Of a stretch of DNA of 64,000 nt, positions 39,077 through 47,440 are shown in pieces. The DNA lies in assembly GCF_000427785.1 (NCBI RefSeq), contig NZ_ATYR01000023.1, forward strand, positions 34,781 to 98,780, in the 5' to 3' direction. Origin of the DNA: Massilia alkalitolerans DSM 17462 (GTDB lineage: Bacteria > Pseudomonadota > Gammaproteobacteria > Burkholderiales > Burkholderiaceae_D). Within the stretch, counting starts at the first letter, position 1. Each line of letters starts with the position of its first letter. The notes beneath the pieces were generated by a model that made no database searches, was not told the origin of the DNA, and worked only from the letters and a program-made list of their open reading frames with translations. A program made the position numbers and the translations under genes.

Positions 39077-39835
39077 TTAACCGCCGCTCCCTTGCAGTTT
39101 GGTGGCCAGGCGTTCCAGCTTGGCCGCATAGGCCGGATCGGTCGCATAGCCGCCGCGCGCCAGGCCCTGGGCAAAGGCGCGCGCGTCGCCGCCGACGCCC
39201 AGCGCCCCCTTGTAGCGCGGATTATCGACCAGCATCTGGGCATAGTCGCGGAAGGCCGCGCCCGCATCCGGGTAGGAGCGGAAGCGCTCGCGCGTCCTGA
39301 TCGCTGCGCCGCCCACGTATTCGGTGGTGGCCGATTCGTTCACGGCGCCCTGCCAGCCGCCGCCGGCCTTGATGCCGAACAGGTTGTGGGTCGACTCGCC
39401 CTTGCTGTTCCTTAGCGGACGCTGGCCCCAGCCCGATTCCAGCGCGGCATGGGCCGACACCAGTTCCGGCGCCACGCCCAACTGCTGCGCGGCCTGCTGG
39501 GCCCAGGGCGCGATACTTTCCAGGAAGGCCCGCTGTTCCGGCGTGCCGGCGGCATTCGCACCAATCACGCCGTCGGGGCCGTCGACCGCGTCCTCGCCAC
39601 CCATCAGGCCGGCCGCACGGGCGCGCCAGATGGCGCCTTCGGCATTCAGGCTGGCCGCGCCGACCGCTTCGCCGGCGTCGCCATGCTGGATATAGGCGGC
39701 GACTTCTCCCTGTACTTCACTGAACATGCGGCCGAAGCCGGCGCCGCTGCCGCCATCCATGCCCGCGGTCGGTCGGGTGGCGGCGGTCGCCGCGGTCGGC
39801 TGCATCGACGGCATCGAGAAATCAGCGTGGCGCAT
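39077..39835 (-). CDS. Flagellum-specific glucosaminidase, free-standing FlgJ C-terminal domain
   Basis: 252 residues from ATG 39835; an ATG three codons upstream (39844) is also possible. The first ~110 residues are low complexity. From about residue 120 a beta-N-acetylglucosaminidase domain appears: FLESIAPWAQQAAQQLGVAPELVSAHAALESGWGQ (Glu about 152 being the expected catalytic acid), NLFGIKAGGGWQG, TTEYVGG and RFRSYPDAGAAFRDYAQML. This is the muramidase half of dual-domain FlgJ, which opens peptidoglycan for the rod. It lies behind flgM-flgN and overlaps the end of flgN. Confidence 0.87.
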   Translation of the reverse strand: MRHADFSMPSMQPTAATAATRPTAGMDGGSGAGFGRMFSEVQGEVAAYIQHGDAGEAVGAASLNAEGAIWRARAAGLMGGEDAVDGPDGVIGANAAGTPEQRAFLESIAPWAQQAAQQLGVAPELVSAHAALESGWGQRPLRNSKGESTHNLFGIKAGGGWQGAVNESATTEYVGGAAIRTRERFRSYPDAGAAFRDYAQMLVDNPRYKGALGVGGDARAFAQGLARGGYATDPAYAAKLERLATKLQGSGG

Positions 39836-40250
39836 AGGTGTCATCCTCGCCGTGCAGCACGCGCTGCATCACGCTGTACTGTTCCGCCAGCAGGCCGCCG
39901 TTGCGGGCGGTGGCCGCCTTGCAGGCCTGTACGGTGCTTTCCAGGTTGGCCCAGGCCGCGGCCAGGGCGCCTTGCGCGGGTTGCGCCAGGCCGGCGATGA
40001 AGTCCGCCATGCTCGCGCCTTCGCCCAGCAGGGCGCGCACCAGCGACACGCGCTGCTGGCGCCGCGCTTCCATGGCGTCGAGCAGGGGCGTGAGCTGTTC
40101 GGCGAGGAGATTGAGCTCGCTGCTGCGGTGGCGCAGCGCGGCCTCGAACTGGCGTTCCAGCAGGGCCAGCACTTCGGCGCTGTCGCGCACGTCGGCCTGC
40201 ACGCCGTCGGCAAGCAGCAGGTTGGCCTGCTGGCGAGTCATTCTGCTCAT
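39822..40250 (-). CDS. flgN: Export chaperone FlgN
   Basis: 142 residues, almost wholly helical, with the FlgN pattern (SAEVLALLERQFEAALRHRS, then EQLTPLLDAMEARRQQRVSL). FlgN is the chaperone for FlgK and FlgL. The start overlaps the flgM stop by four bases, and its 3' end overlaps the glucosaminidase start. The weak sequence conservation of this family makes gene order the main support. Confidence 0.82.
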   Translation of the reverse strand: MSRMTRQQANLLLADGVQADVRDSAEVLALLERQFEAALRHRSSELNLLAEQLTPLLDAMEARRQQRVSLVRALLGEGASMADFIAGLAQPAQGALAAAWANLESTVQACKAATARNGGLLAEQYSVMQRVLHGEDDTYAPR

Positions 40251-40534
40251 CCGCGGCCTCCGCCGTGGAAGCGCTGGATCAGGCCGGCCAGGCGGCCCGG
40301 ATCGAAGGGCAGCTCGCCCTTGGCCAGGGCGTCGCGCAGCTCGGCCACGCGGGCGGCGTCGAAATCGGGCATCGCGCGCAGTGCCTCTGCGGCCGGCTGC
40401 AGCACCTCGGATTGGAGGGCAGGGGCGGCGGCGCGTGCGCTCGCCGCCGTGGCCGGCGCCTCGGCAGGCGCCGCGACCGTGATGGGCTGGGCGCCGATGT
40501 TCACGGTGGAGGTGATCGTGCCGGAGATTTTCAT
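40247..40534 (-). CDS. flgM: Anti-sigma-28 factor FlgM
   Basis: 95 residues from ATG 40534 (MKISGTITS); a longer in-frame start is less likely. The C-terminal FDAARVAELRDALAKGELPFDPGRLAGLIQRF is the sigma-binding region of FlgM. It holds FliA inactive until exported through the finished hook-basal body. It is 43 bases downstream of motB and coupled to flgN. Confidence 0.87.
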   Translation of the reverse strand: MKISGTITSTVNIGAQPITVAAPAEAPATAASARAAAPALQSEVLQPAAEALRAMPDFDAARVAELRDALAKGELPFDPGRLAGLIQRFHGGGRG

Positions 40535-40577
40535 GCGGGGTCCTCGGGTTTTCGATTGTATGCTCATGTGCTGGCCC

Positions 40578-41531
40578 TCATTTCGGCAACTGGCCGCGCA
40601 GCTTTTCCAGGGCTGCCGCGTCGGGCATCTCGATCGACGCTTCCTTCCCCAGCGGGATGGTGGCGCCGGGCTTGCCGAACATGCTGGACACCAGGCGCGA
40701 TTGCGTGCTGGTCAGGATCAGCAGTTCGATGCGGCGGTTCACGCTCGCCAGCGGCTTCTCGGCGTCGATCGGGCCGCGGTCGGCCATGCCGACCACCTGC
40801 AGCACGCTCGCGCTGCGCATGCCGCCGCCAAGCAGCTCGGCCCTGGCCGACAGCGCGCGGTCGGTCGACAGCGCCCAGTTCGAGTAGCCGCCCTTGTCGG
40901 GGCCGGCGAAACGCGAGGAGTCGGTGTGGCCGACGATCAGCATCTGGTTTTCCATCTGCGCGAACAGCGGGCCCATCTTGCGCAGGAGCTTGACGAAGCG
41001 GCCGGTGGGCAGGGCGCTGCCGCGCATGAACATGCCCTGGTTGTCGGTATCGTGCAGCATCACGCGCAGGCCGTAGGGCGTCACCACGGCGTCGAGGTTG
41101 GCGGCGAGGCCGGCTTCCCGGCTCATCTCGCCCAGCGCCTTCGACAGGGCCGCCAGTTCGGACGGCGACTCGTAGGCCACGCGCGGCTGGCTCGGCGCGC
41201 CCGGGTCATTGCTGCCCTTGCCGCCGGCGGTCGGCAGCTGGAAGCGCTCGATCATGCTGCCGCTCGGCTCGGCCGCGATGGCCGGCTTGTGGCCCATGCC
41301 CTCGAGCATACCGCTGTCGGTGGCGTCGCGCACGATTTTCTTGAGGTTCTGTTGTTCCCGCGAGGCAATCAGCCACAAGACGAGAAAGAGTGCCATCAAG
41401 GCCAGGCAGAAGTCGGCAAAGGCGACCTTCCAGGCGCCGCCGTGCTCGTCGTGGGCATGCTTGCCGCCACCGCGCTTGACGATGGTGGCTTCGTGCTTGT
41501 CGTTTTTGGAAGAAGGACCGGCCACGATCAA
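40578..41531 (-). CDS. motB: Flagellar motor stator protein MotB (LafU-like)
   Basis: 317 residues. A basic cytoplasmic tail, then one membrane helix with GGAWKVAFADFCLALMALFL carrying the proton-accepting Asp40, and a C-terminal OmpA-like peptidoglycan-binding domain (MLIVGHTDSSRF, LSTDRALSARAELL, ASVNRRIELLIL). With MotA it forms the proton channel that drives rotation. The AFADF...WLIAS version and the place after fliA-motA recall LafU. Its start overlaps the motA stop by four bases. Confidence 0.92.
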   Translation of the reverse strand: MIVAGPSSKNDKHEATIVKRGGGKHAHDEHGGAWKVAFADFCLALMALFLVLWLIASREQQNLKKIVRDATDSGMLEGMGHKPAIAAEPSGSMIERFQLPTAGGKGSNDPGAPSQPRVAYESPSELAALSKALGEMSREAGLAANLDAVVTPYGLRVMLHDTDNQGMFMRGSALPTGRFVKLLRKMGPLFAQMENQMLIVGHTDSSRFAGPDKGGYSNWALSTDRALSARAELLGGGMRSASVLQVVGMADRGPIDAEKPLASVNRRIELLILTSTQSRLVSSMFGKPGATIPLGKEASIEMPDAAALEKLRGQLPK

Positions 41532-42439
41532 CCCGCCATGCGATCGGTGCCGCGGCGCCGCTTGTTCTGCGACTCATCCTCGCCGCCCATGGCATTGATC
41601 CACTGTTCGAGCTGGGCAAAGCTGGGCTTGGTGTTCAACTGGATCAGGCGGCGCCCGGCGTCGATTGCCAGCAGGGCCGGCTTGCCGGCCACGTGGGTGC
41701 ACAGCACCACCTTCACGGTCTCCATGGTCGAGGCTTCCGAATTAACCGACTGCTTCATCAGGTTGGCCATCGGCTCGAGCAGGCCGTAGCAGGCGAAGAT
41801 GCCGATGAAGGTGCCGACCATGGCCGCGCCGATCTTCTCGGCGATCTCGCCCGAATCGGCGCCGCCCGACACCGAGAACATCGCCATCACGATGCCCAGC
41901 ACCGCGGCCAGGATGCCGAAGCCCGGCATCGCTTCCGCAATCTTCTGGAGCGACTTGGCCGGTTGGGTCAGTTCTTCATGGATGGCTTCCAGTTCCTGTT
42001 CCAGCACGCCTTCCAGTTCGTGGGCGTTGATCTTGCCCATGGCCATCAGGCGGAAGTTGTCGACGATGAAAGCCAGCAGCTTCGGCTCTTCCAGGATGCG
42101 CGGATAGCGCTGGAACAGCGGGCTCTCGCTGGGGGCCTCGACGTGGGCGTCGAGCGCCTTCAGGCCGCCGGCGGCGGTCTGTAGCAGTTCGTACATCAGC
42201 AGCAGCAGCTGGCGCTGGAATTCCGAATCGTGCTTCTTGCGCGCCGCAACCTTCTTGAGCTGGTGCGCCATCTCGCCCAGCACGTGCTTCGGATTGCCGA
42301 GCACCAGCGCGCCGAACGCGGCGCCGCCGATGATCAGGAGTTCGATCGGATGGAAGATCGAAGCGAAGGTGCCGCCCATCAGGGTGAATCCCCCGAACAC
42401 CGCGCCGAGCACGATTGCTAAACCGAGTAGTTGCTGCAT
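41528..42439 (-). CDS. motA: Flagellar motor stator protein MotA (LafT-like)
   Basis: 303 residues with four membrane helices. The conserved Pro172 lies in AMPGFGILAAVLGIVMAM, and the cytoplasmic loop carries charged residues (RYPRILEEPKLLAFIVDNFR) for FliG contact. It pairs with MotB as the proton-driven stator. It lies 37 bases after fliA, the order of lafS-lafT-lafU in lateral systems. Confidence 0.93.
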   Translation of the reverse strand: MQQLLGLAIVLGAVFGGFTLMGGTFASIFHPIELLIIGGAAFGALVLGNPKHVLGEMAHQLKKVAARKKHDSEFQRQLLLLMYELLQTAAGGLKALDAHVEAPSESPLFQRYPRILEEPKLLAFIVDNFRLMAMGKINAHELEGVLEQELEAIHEELTQPAKSLQKIAEAMPGFGILAAVLGIVMAMFSVSGGADSGEIAEKIGAAMVGTFIGIFACYGLLEPMANLMKQSVNSEASTMETVKVVLCTHVAGKPALLAIDAGRRLIQLNTKPSFAQLEQWINAMGGEDESQNKRRRGTDRMAG

Positions 42440-42476
42440 GGCTTGCTGCCTTTCTTGTTACTTAGTGTTTGGTTGG

Positions 42477-43217
42477 TCAGGCGCGCTGCAGCGCGGCCTT
42501 CATCTTGGCCAGGGCGCTCTTGTTGAGCTGGCAGACGCGCGCGTCCGACAGGTCGAGCACGGCGGCGATTTCCTTGTAGCTCAGTTCGAACTCGTAGATC
42601 ATCTGGATCACGCGCTGTTCTTTTTCGTTCAGGCTGCCCAGCACCTGTTCCAGGCTGCGGCGCACCAGGTAGGCTTCTTCCGGGCTGGGCGCGCTGTGCG
42701 CATGGTCGGTCGCTTCCTGCAGCACTTCGTCGAAGCTGAGCATCTCTTCGGCGCAGTCGTCCAGCACGTGCTGGCGGAATTCTTCCAGCGTCACGCCCAG
42801 GGAGGCCGCGGCTTCCTTCCCGGTCGGCTCGCGGCCGAGCTTGCGGGTGAGGGCGCGCAGTTCGTCGCGCACGCGGTGGCTGTCCTGGCGCACCGCGCGC
42901 GGACGCCAGTCCTGGCGGCGCAGCTCGTCGAGGATGGCGCCGCGCACGCGCAGGCTGGCGTAGCTGCCGAAGCCCCCATCCGGGGTGCCGTAGCGGCGCA
43001 GCGCTTCCAGCAGGCCCATCAGGCCGATCTGCTCCATGTCCTCGCGCGAGACCGTGCCCGACACCTGCGAATTGAGCTGGCGTACGATGCGCTTGACCAG
43101 CGGCGCGTAGGCCAGCAGGTGGCGCTGCTCCTCGCCAGGCGTCATCCCGGCGTTGGCGGGCGCCTCGCCATACAGCGAAGCGCCATTGGTATCGGCATAG
43201 TCGGCTAGATAGGCCAC
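42477..43217 (-). CDS. fliA: Flagellar sigma factor FliA (sigma-28; LafS-like)
   Basis: 246 residues. Region 2 is seen as HLLAYAPLVKRIVRQL and DMEQIGLMGLLEALRRYG, region 2.4 as FGSYASLRVRGAILDELRRQDWRPR, and region 4 as LNEKEQRVIQMIYEFELSYKEIAAVLDLSDARVCQL. It directs RNA polymerase to late flagellar promoters and is inhibited by FlgM. It is within the fliL-fliA-motA-motB run. Confidence 0.95.
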   Translation of the reverse strand: MAYLADYADTNGASLYGEAPANAGMTPGEEQRHLLAYAPLVKRIVRQLNSQVSGTVSREDMEQIGLMGLLEALRRYGTPDGGFGSYASLRVRGAILDELRRQDWRPRAVRQDSHRVRDELRALTRKLGREPTGKEAAASLGVTLEEFRQHVLDDCAEEMLSFDEVLQEATDHAHSAPSPEEAYLVRRSLEQVLGSLNEKEQRVIQMIYEFELSYKEIAAVLDLSDARVCQLNKSALAKMKAALQRA

Positions 43218-43238
43218 GATGTCCCCGCTGGTCGTGTT

Positions 43239-43709
43239 TTATTCAATGATCAGCTTGCCGATCATGACTTCGGAAAACGGCTTTTCATGGTTTTCCTTTT
43301 CATAATTGGCGTTGAAGGTCTGGTTCAGCAGGGCGGCGTACTGGTCCACTGTCATGGCGTTGGCCTCGGCCAGCGTGTGGGTGGACAGCGAGGACACCAC
43401 GATGCTGCGCAGCAGCGGCAGGTGTTCCTTGGCCTCCTTCTCCTGCTCGGTGGTGGTGGCCAGCACCAGGTCGACCGACAGGTAGTGGGCCGCCGCCTCG
43501 TTCGGGGCGCGGCGCAGCATCACGATCACCTTGTCGAGGGTGACGTATTTGGTCGGCTTCTTTTCCAGTGCTTTCTTCGGGGCTTCGGCCGCGGCGCCCG
43601 CTTTGCCGGACTGGGCAGGGGCCAGGTACCACATCGCACCGCCGGCGGCGCCGGCGGCGAGGATGGCGACACCGAAGAAGGCGGCGATCAGTTTGGCTTT
43701 GCTGTTCAT
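43239..43709 (-). CDS. fliL: Flagellar basal-body protein FliL
   Basis: 156 residues. One N-terminal membrane helix (LIAAFFGVAILAAGAAGGAM) and a periplasmic domain with KYVTLDKVIVMLRR and HLPLLRSIVVSSLSTHTLAE mark FliL, which surrounds and stabilises the stator. It matches lafF in position between fliK and fliA. Confidence 0.85.
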   Translation of the reverse strand: MNSKAKLIAAFFGVAILAAGAAGGAMWYLAPAQSGKAGAAAEAPKKALEKKPTKYVTLDKVIVMLRRAPNEAAAHYLSVDLVLATTTEQEKEAKEHLPLLRSIVVSSLSTHTLAEANAMTVDQYAALLNQTFNANYEKENHEKPFSEVMIGKLIIE

Positions 43710-43733
43710 GGCTCAGTGGGTAATAGGAGATAC

Positions 43734-44906
43734 TTAAGCGCGTCCGGCGAGGGAGAACGCGGTGGTGGATTGGTTGGCTTCGGCCAGGGCCGCGCCGGGG
43801 GCGCGCTCGTCCTGGTCCTGGCCCTGCTGGCGGCCGCGGCCCTGCGCATCCGCGCCGAAGCCCGCACCCGGTTGCGCCGCGGCCTGTGCGCGCGGCGCCT
43901 GGCTCACGTTGACCGAGACGTCCGTGTACTGGCGCCCGGCCAGGTCGTTGCGCAGGTTGTCGCTCACGGTGTTCAGCTGGCGCAGCACCTCGCTGTGGGT
44001 GGCGGTGATGTTCACTTCCAGGCTGCCGCCGGCGTGGCGGATCGAGATCTCGACCCGGCCCAGCATGGGCGGATCGAGGCGGATCACGGCCTGCTCGGCG
44101 TTCTTGCCGAGCTGGAGGTTCAGGCGATCGCCCAGCGCTTCCTGCAGGCTCTGGCGCCATGCGGTCGGCGGACCGGACAGGGTCAAGCTGCCGCCCTCGC
44201 GCGGCGCGGCGGCCGGGGCGCCCGATGCGGCGACGCCGAAGCCGGTGATGCCGCCGGCGCTGCCGCCGCTTACGGCCTGGCCGTCGGCGCCGGCGGCGTC
44301 AATTGCCGGTGCGGCGGCCGCTGGGGCGGCCGCTGGGGCGGTCGGCGCCGCCACAGCCGGCTGGGCCGGCTGCGGCGCGGCGCCGGCGCGCGCCATGACG
44401 GCTTCGTGCGCCTGGACCGGCTGCGGGCTGGCGGGCGCCGCGACTGCGAGCGGCAGCGCGGCCACGCCGGCGTTCGCGGCTGCGGCAGCAGGGGCCGGGG
44501 CGGCGTCCAGCGGGCGCTCCTGACGCTCCGGCGCGCCGGCCATCAGGCGCATGGCGGCCGGCAGGGCCGCCGGCATCGCCATCATCGACGGCATCAGCGG
44601 CGTGCTCATGGCAGCCAGCAGCGGCTGGCCGTCGGCCTCGGTGGCTTCTTCCTGCGCTTCAGGGGCGGGAACGGCCTCGCCCGGCACGGCGGCGGCCAGT
44701 TCCGGCTGCGCCATGGCCTCGGGTGCAGCCGGCGCCTCCACCTGCATGAACTGCAGGAAAGCGAGCGGCGCCTGTGCGCCGGACTGCGCGGCGGCCAGCG
44801 CCGGGTCGAGCGGCAGGGCGTCGGCCGGGGCCGCGCCGTTGACGGCGGCGCTGTTGGCGGTGTCGGCGGAGACCGGCAGGGAAGCGCTATTCATGGTGAT
44901 TTTCAT
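43734..44906 (-). CDS. fliK: Flagellar hook-length control protein FliK
   Basis: 390 residues. The N-terminal two thirds are Ala/Pro-rich low complexity, as expected for the secreted ruler. The C-terminal domain is well conserved: NAEQAVIRLDPPMLGRVEIS, then GSLEVNITATHSEVLRQLN and LRNDLAGR, the part that touches FlhB to switch export specificity. Its start overlaps the preceding fliT-like stop (ATGA). A second FliK-like gene lies at 59330-60187. Confidence 0.9.
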   Translation of the reverse strand: MKITMNSASLPVSADTANSAAVNGAAPADALPLDPALAAAQSGAQAPLAFLQFMQVEAPAAPEAMAQPELAAAVPGEAVPAPEAQEEATEADGQPLLAAMSTPLMPSMMAMPAALPAAMRLMAGAPERQERPLDAAPAPAAAAANAGVAALPLAVAAPASPQPVQAHEAVMARAGAAPQPAQPAVAAPTAPAAAPAAAAPAIDAAGADGQAVSGGSAGGITGFGVAASGAPAAAPREGGSLTLSGPPTAWRQSLQEALGDRLNLQLGKNAEQAVIRLDPPMLGRVEISIRHAGGSLEVNITATHSEVLRQLNTVSDNLRNDLAGRQYTDVSVNVSQAPRAQAAAQPGAGFGADAQGRGRQQGQDQDERAPGAALAEANQSTTAFSLAGRA

Positions 44907-45220
44907 CGTTGGGTGCTACCGGTGTCGTTGTCGTCTGCGAGGGCATAGGCCATCCAGCCTTCCTTGTTGGCGAGCATCTCGTCCATGCGTGCCTGCAGCT
45001 GGGCGCTGGCGGCGGCGACCGCCAGGGCCGCCGTCGCGTGGGCGCTGCGCAGCTGCTCGAGGGCTGCGCGCTCGGCATCGGTCCAGGGACGGCCGGCAGC
45101 CAGCGCCCGCAGCCGCGGGGCGAGCTCGCCGACGGCGCGGCCCAGCAGCGCCCAGTCGGCGCGTGCGCCGGCGTCGAGCAGCACCCGGGCCAGGCCGTCG
45201 ATGGCGCGCGTCCTATCCAT
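44903..45220 (-). CDS. fliT: FliT-like flagellar protein (probable FliD chaperone)
   Basis: 105 residues, all helical and Ala-rich, with no strong motif. Assignment rests on its place directly after fliS and before fliK, where lafD/fliT lies in lateral loci, on its size (FliT is about 120) and on the overlaps at both ends (8 bases with fliS, 4 with fliK). FliT normally chaperones FliD and, in enterics, inhibits FlhDC; the second role is unproven here. Confidence 0.6.
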   Translation of the reverse strand: MDRTRAIDGLARVLLDAGARADWALLGRAVGELAPRLRALAAGRPWTDAERAALEQLRSAHATAALAVAAASAQLQARMDEMLANKEGWMAYALADDNDTGSTQR

Positions 45221-45602
45221 TGCGTTCCTGGACGCCTTTCCAGCCCTGGCGGATCGTGGTCAGGACGCGCACCACTTCATCGACCATGGCCGGGTCCATC
45301 TTGATCCCGGCGCCGTGCAGGCGGGTGGCGCAGAATTCGTAGATGTTGGCCAGGTTGGCGACAGTCTCGCCGCCCTGTTCGAAGTCGAGGGAGCTGGACA
45401 AGCCGTTGATGATCTCGACGCACTTGTCGATGCTGGCGGCCTTCTGCTCATAGCGCTTGGCCGCGATGTGGGCGCGGGCGCGCGCAAGTTCGTCGAGCAG
45501 GCCGTCGGTGAGCAGCAGGACCAGTTCGATCGGCGAGGCGCGCGAGGTCTGGGCATCAAGGTTGACGGCGTGGTAATCGCCGTAGGCTTCTTGGTAGGAC
45601 AT
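45213..45602 (-). CDS. fliS: Flagellin export chaperone FliS
   Basis: 129 residues. The FliS pattern is clear: AYGDYHAVNLDAQTSRASPIELVLLLTDG, then ELARARAHIAAKRYEQKAASI and the CVEIINGLSSSLDFEQGGE helix. It binds the C-terminus of flagellin and prevents early polymerisation. It follows fliD by 14 bases. Confidence 0.93.
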   Translation of the reverse strand: MSYQEAYGDYHAVNLDAQTSRASPIELVLLLTDGLLDELARARAHIAAKRYEQKAASIDKCVEIINGLSSSLDFEQGGETVANLANIYEFCATRLHGAGIKMDPAMVDEVVRVLTTIRQGWKGVQERNG

Positions 45603-45616
45603 GGAAATGGTCTCGT

Positions 45617-46978
45617 CTAGTCTTTGTCGCTGCTGAACATGGCGTCGAACATCGAGCTGTTGCTCGACATCTGGCCCTGCAGAGCCTGTAGTTGGGTGAA
45701 TTGGATCAGGTAGCGCTTGTATGCATCGTCGTACTGCTTGTCGAGCATCGCTTGGCGCAAGACCGTATCTGCCTGTACTTTCGAGACGGCTTCCTGGCGC
45801 GTCTTGATCTGGCCCTTGACGGAGCTGGTCCAGCTCGTGAGGTAGGCATCGAGCTTCCCGGCCAGTCCGGTCGGCGTGGTCCCGGTTGCGCTGCCGATCA
45901 GGGTATCCAGGCCGGTCGGGTTCGCCGCCAGGGCCTTGCCCAGCCGGGTGGTGTCGACCGACAACGTGCCCTGGCGATTCGCGGTGATGCCGTACGAGGC
46001 GAGACTGGCGCTGCCGGTCGGACGCACCAGGCTCACCAGGCGGTCGCGCAGGGCGGCGACGCCGCTGTCGCCGGAAAAGGCGCCGCCGGCCACGCCCTTC
46101 GACGGGTCGCCAGGCGCCACCAGCGTGTCGATGGTGCTCTTGAGCTTGTTGTAGGCATCGACGAAAGCCTGCACGTTGGCATTGGTCGCGCTGGTATCGG
46201 CGCCGACGGTCAGGGTGACCGGAGCGGTCGTGGTCTTCGCGAACGTCACGCTCACGCCGTCGATGCCGTTGAAGGTATTGGTCGGCTGCGTCACCAGCGT
46301 GCCGGTCGCCGAGCCGATACGGATCATGGCATCCTGCGCGGGCACCAGCGACTTGGCCTTGCTGCTGTGGAAGGGCGAGTTCGTGTCGGTGCCGGCGCCG
46401 TGCGTGACCGAGATGGCACTGTCGCTGCCCGTGTTCTTTGCCGTCAGCACGAGTTCATATTTGCCGGCGGCGGTGCTGATCACGGAGGCCGTCACCAGCG
46501 ACTTGTTGTCGGCCGAGGCATTGATGGCCGCGGCGATCTCGCGCGGGCTCAGGGCGCCGCCATCGGTGTTCGCGGCCGTCGTATCGATGTTGATCGAAGT
46601 GGCGCCCACCTTCACGACCAGGGAGCCGGACACGCCGCTGGCCTCGTCCAGCGAATACGAGACCTGGTGCGCGGTCGCGAGCTTCTCGACGTAGAACGAA
46701 TAGGTGCCGGCCGCTGCCGTCGACTTGGCCGTGGCGCTGCCCACGCCCGTGTCGCTGAAGGCCGCGGATTGAGCGAACATGGTCTTGTTCGTGCCGGTCA
46801 GGCTGGCCAGCGCGGTCTGGAAGCTGCCGAGCGCCGACCTCAGGCTGCTCAAGCCCTTTTCGGTGGCGCTGGCGCGTCCGGACTTGGCCGTCAGGGCCTG
46901 CTGCTGGCTGAAGACGTATTTCTCCGCCAGCGCGGCGGCCGTGCTGGCCGGATCATAGGTTGGGCTGGTGATTGCCAT
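45617..46978 (-). CDS. fliD: Filament cap protein FliD (HAP2)
   Basis: 453 residues. N-terminal TSPTYDPASTAAALAEKYVF and the FliD_N region, a Flagellin_IN-like stretch (LVVKVGATSINIDTTAAN), and the C-terminal domain with GDSGVAALRDRLVSLV, YGITANRQGTLSVD and the end LRQAMLDKQYDDAYKRYLIQ. It caps the filament for flagellin insertion. It follows fliJ by 15 bases within the minus-strand operon. Confidence 0.93.
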   Translation of the reverse strand: MAITSPTYDPASTAAALAEKYVFSQQQALTAKSGRASATEKGLSSLRSALGSFQTALASLTGTNKTMFAQSAAFSDTGVGSATAKSTAAAGTYSFYVEKLATAHQVSYSLDEASGVSGSLVVKVGATSINIDTTAANTDGGALSPREIAAAINASADNKSLVTASVISTAAGKYELVLTAKNTGSDSAISVTHGAGTDTNSPFHSSKAKSLVPAQDAMIRIGSATGTLVTQPTNTFNGIDGVSVTFAKTTTAPVTLTVGADTSATNANVQAFVDAYNKLKSTIDTLVAPGDPSKGVAGGAFSGDSGVAALRDRLVSLVRPTGSASLASYGITANRQGTLSVDTTRLGKALAANPTGLDTLIGSATGTTPTGLAGKLDAYLTSWTSSVKGQIKTRQEAVSKVQADTVLRQAMLDKQYDDAYKRYLIQFTQLQALQGQMSSNSSMFDAMFSSDKD

Positions 46979-46993
46979 GTTGTTCTCCTTTGT

Positions 46994-47440
46994 TTAAACG
47001 GCCGAGGCCGTCCGGCCCGCCATCCACGACTGGGTGGCGATATCGTCTTCACGCTTGCGCACGACACGTTCCTGCTCGCGCGCATGCAGCACTTGTTCCT
47101 GTTCCAGCACCTTGCCCAGCAGTTCGCGCCTGGTCCAGGCATCGGCCAGCTTGCGCTGGGATACCGCCATGTTCGCTTCGTGCAGGGCCAGGTCGGTGCG
47201 GTGCAGGTCGGCCATCGCCATCACGTTCTGCTTGTAGGCGCCGCAGTTCAATGCCAGCGCCAGGGGAAGTGCGCCCGTCGCGCCGCTGCCTTCGGTGAGC
47301 GCAGCCAGGCGCGCCAGGTTGTTCTGGTAGCGCGTGCGGGTGGCTTCCTGGCTGGCCAGGTCGGCCTGCAGGCGGTCCACGTCGAGCGAGCGCAGTTCCA
47401 CCAGGGTGCCGAGGCTGGCGATCGTATGGGTGCGCTTCAT
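46994..47440 (-). CDS. fliJ: Flagellar export protein FliJ
   Basis: 148 residues from ATG 47440 (MKRTHTIASL), the normal FliJ size. It is one long coiled coil (LVELRSLDVDRLQADLASQE, later LEQEQVLHAREQERVVRKRE). FliJ links the ATPase ring FliI to FlhA. The start overlaps the fliI stop (ATGA). Sequence conservation is low and the call depends on size, coiled coil and neighbours. Confidence 0.85.
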   Translation of the reverse strand: MKRTHTIASLGTLVELRSLDVDRLQADLASQEATRTRYQNNLARLAALTEGSGATGALPLALALNCGAYKQNVMAMADLHRTDLALHEANMAVSQRKLADAWTRRELLGKVLEQEQVLHAREQERVVRKREDDIATQSWMAGRTASAV

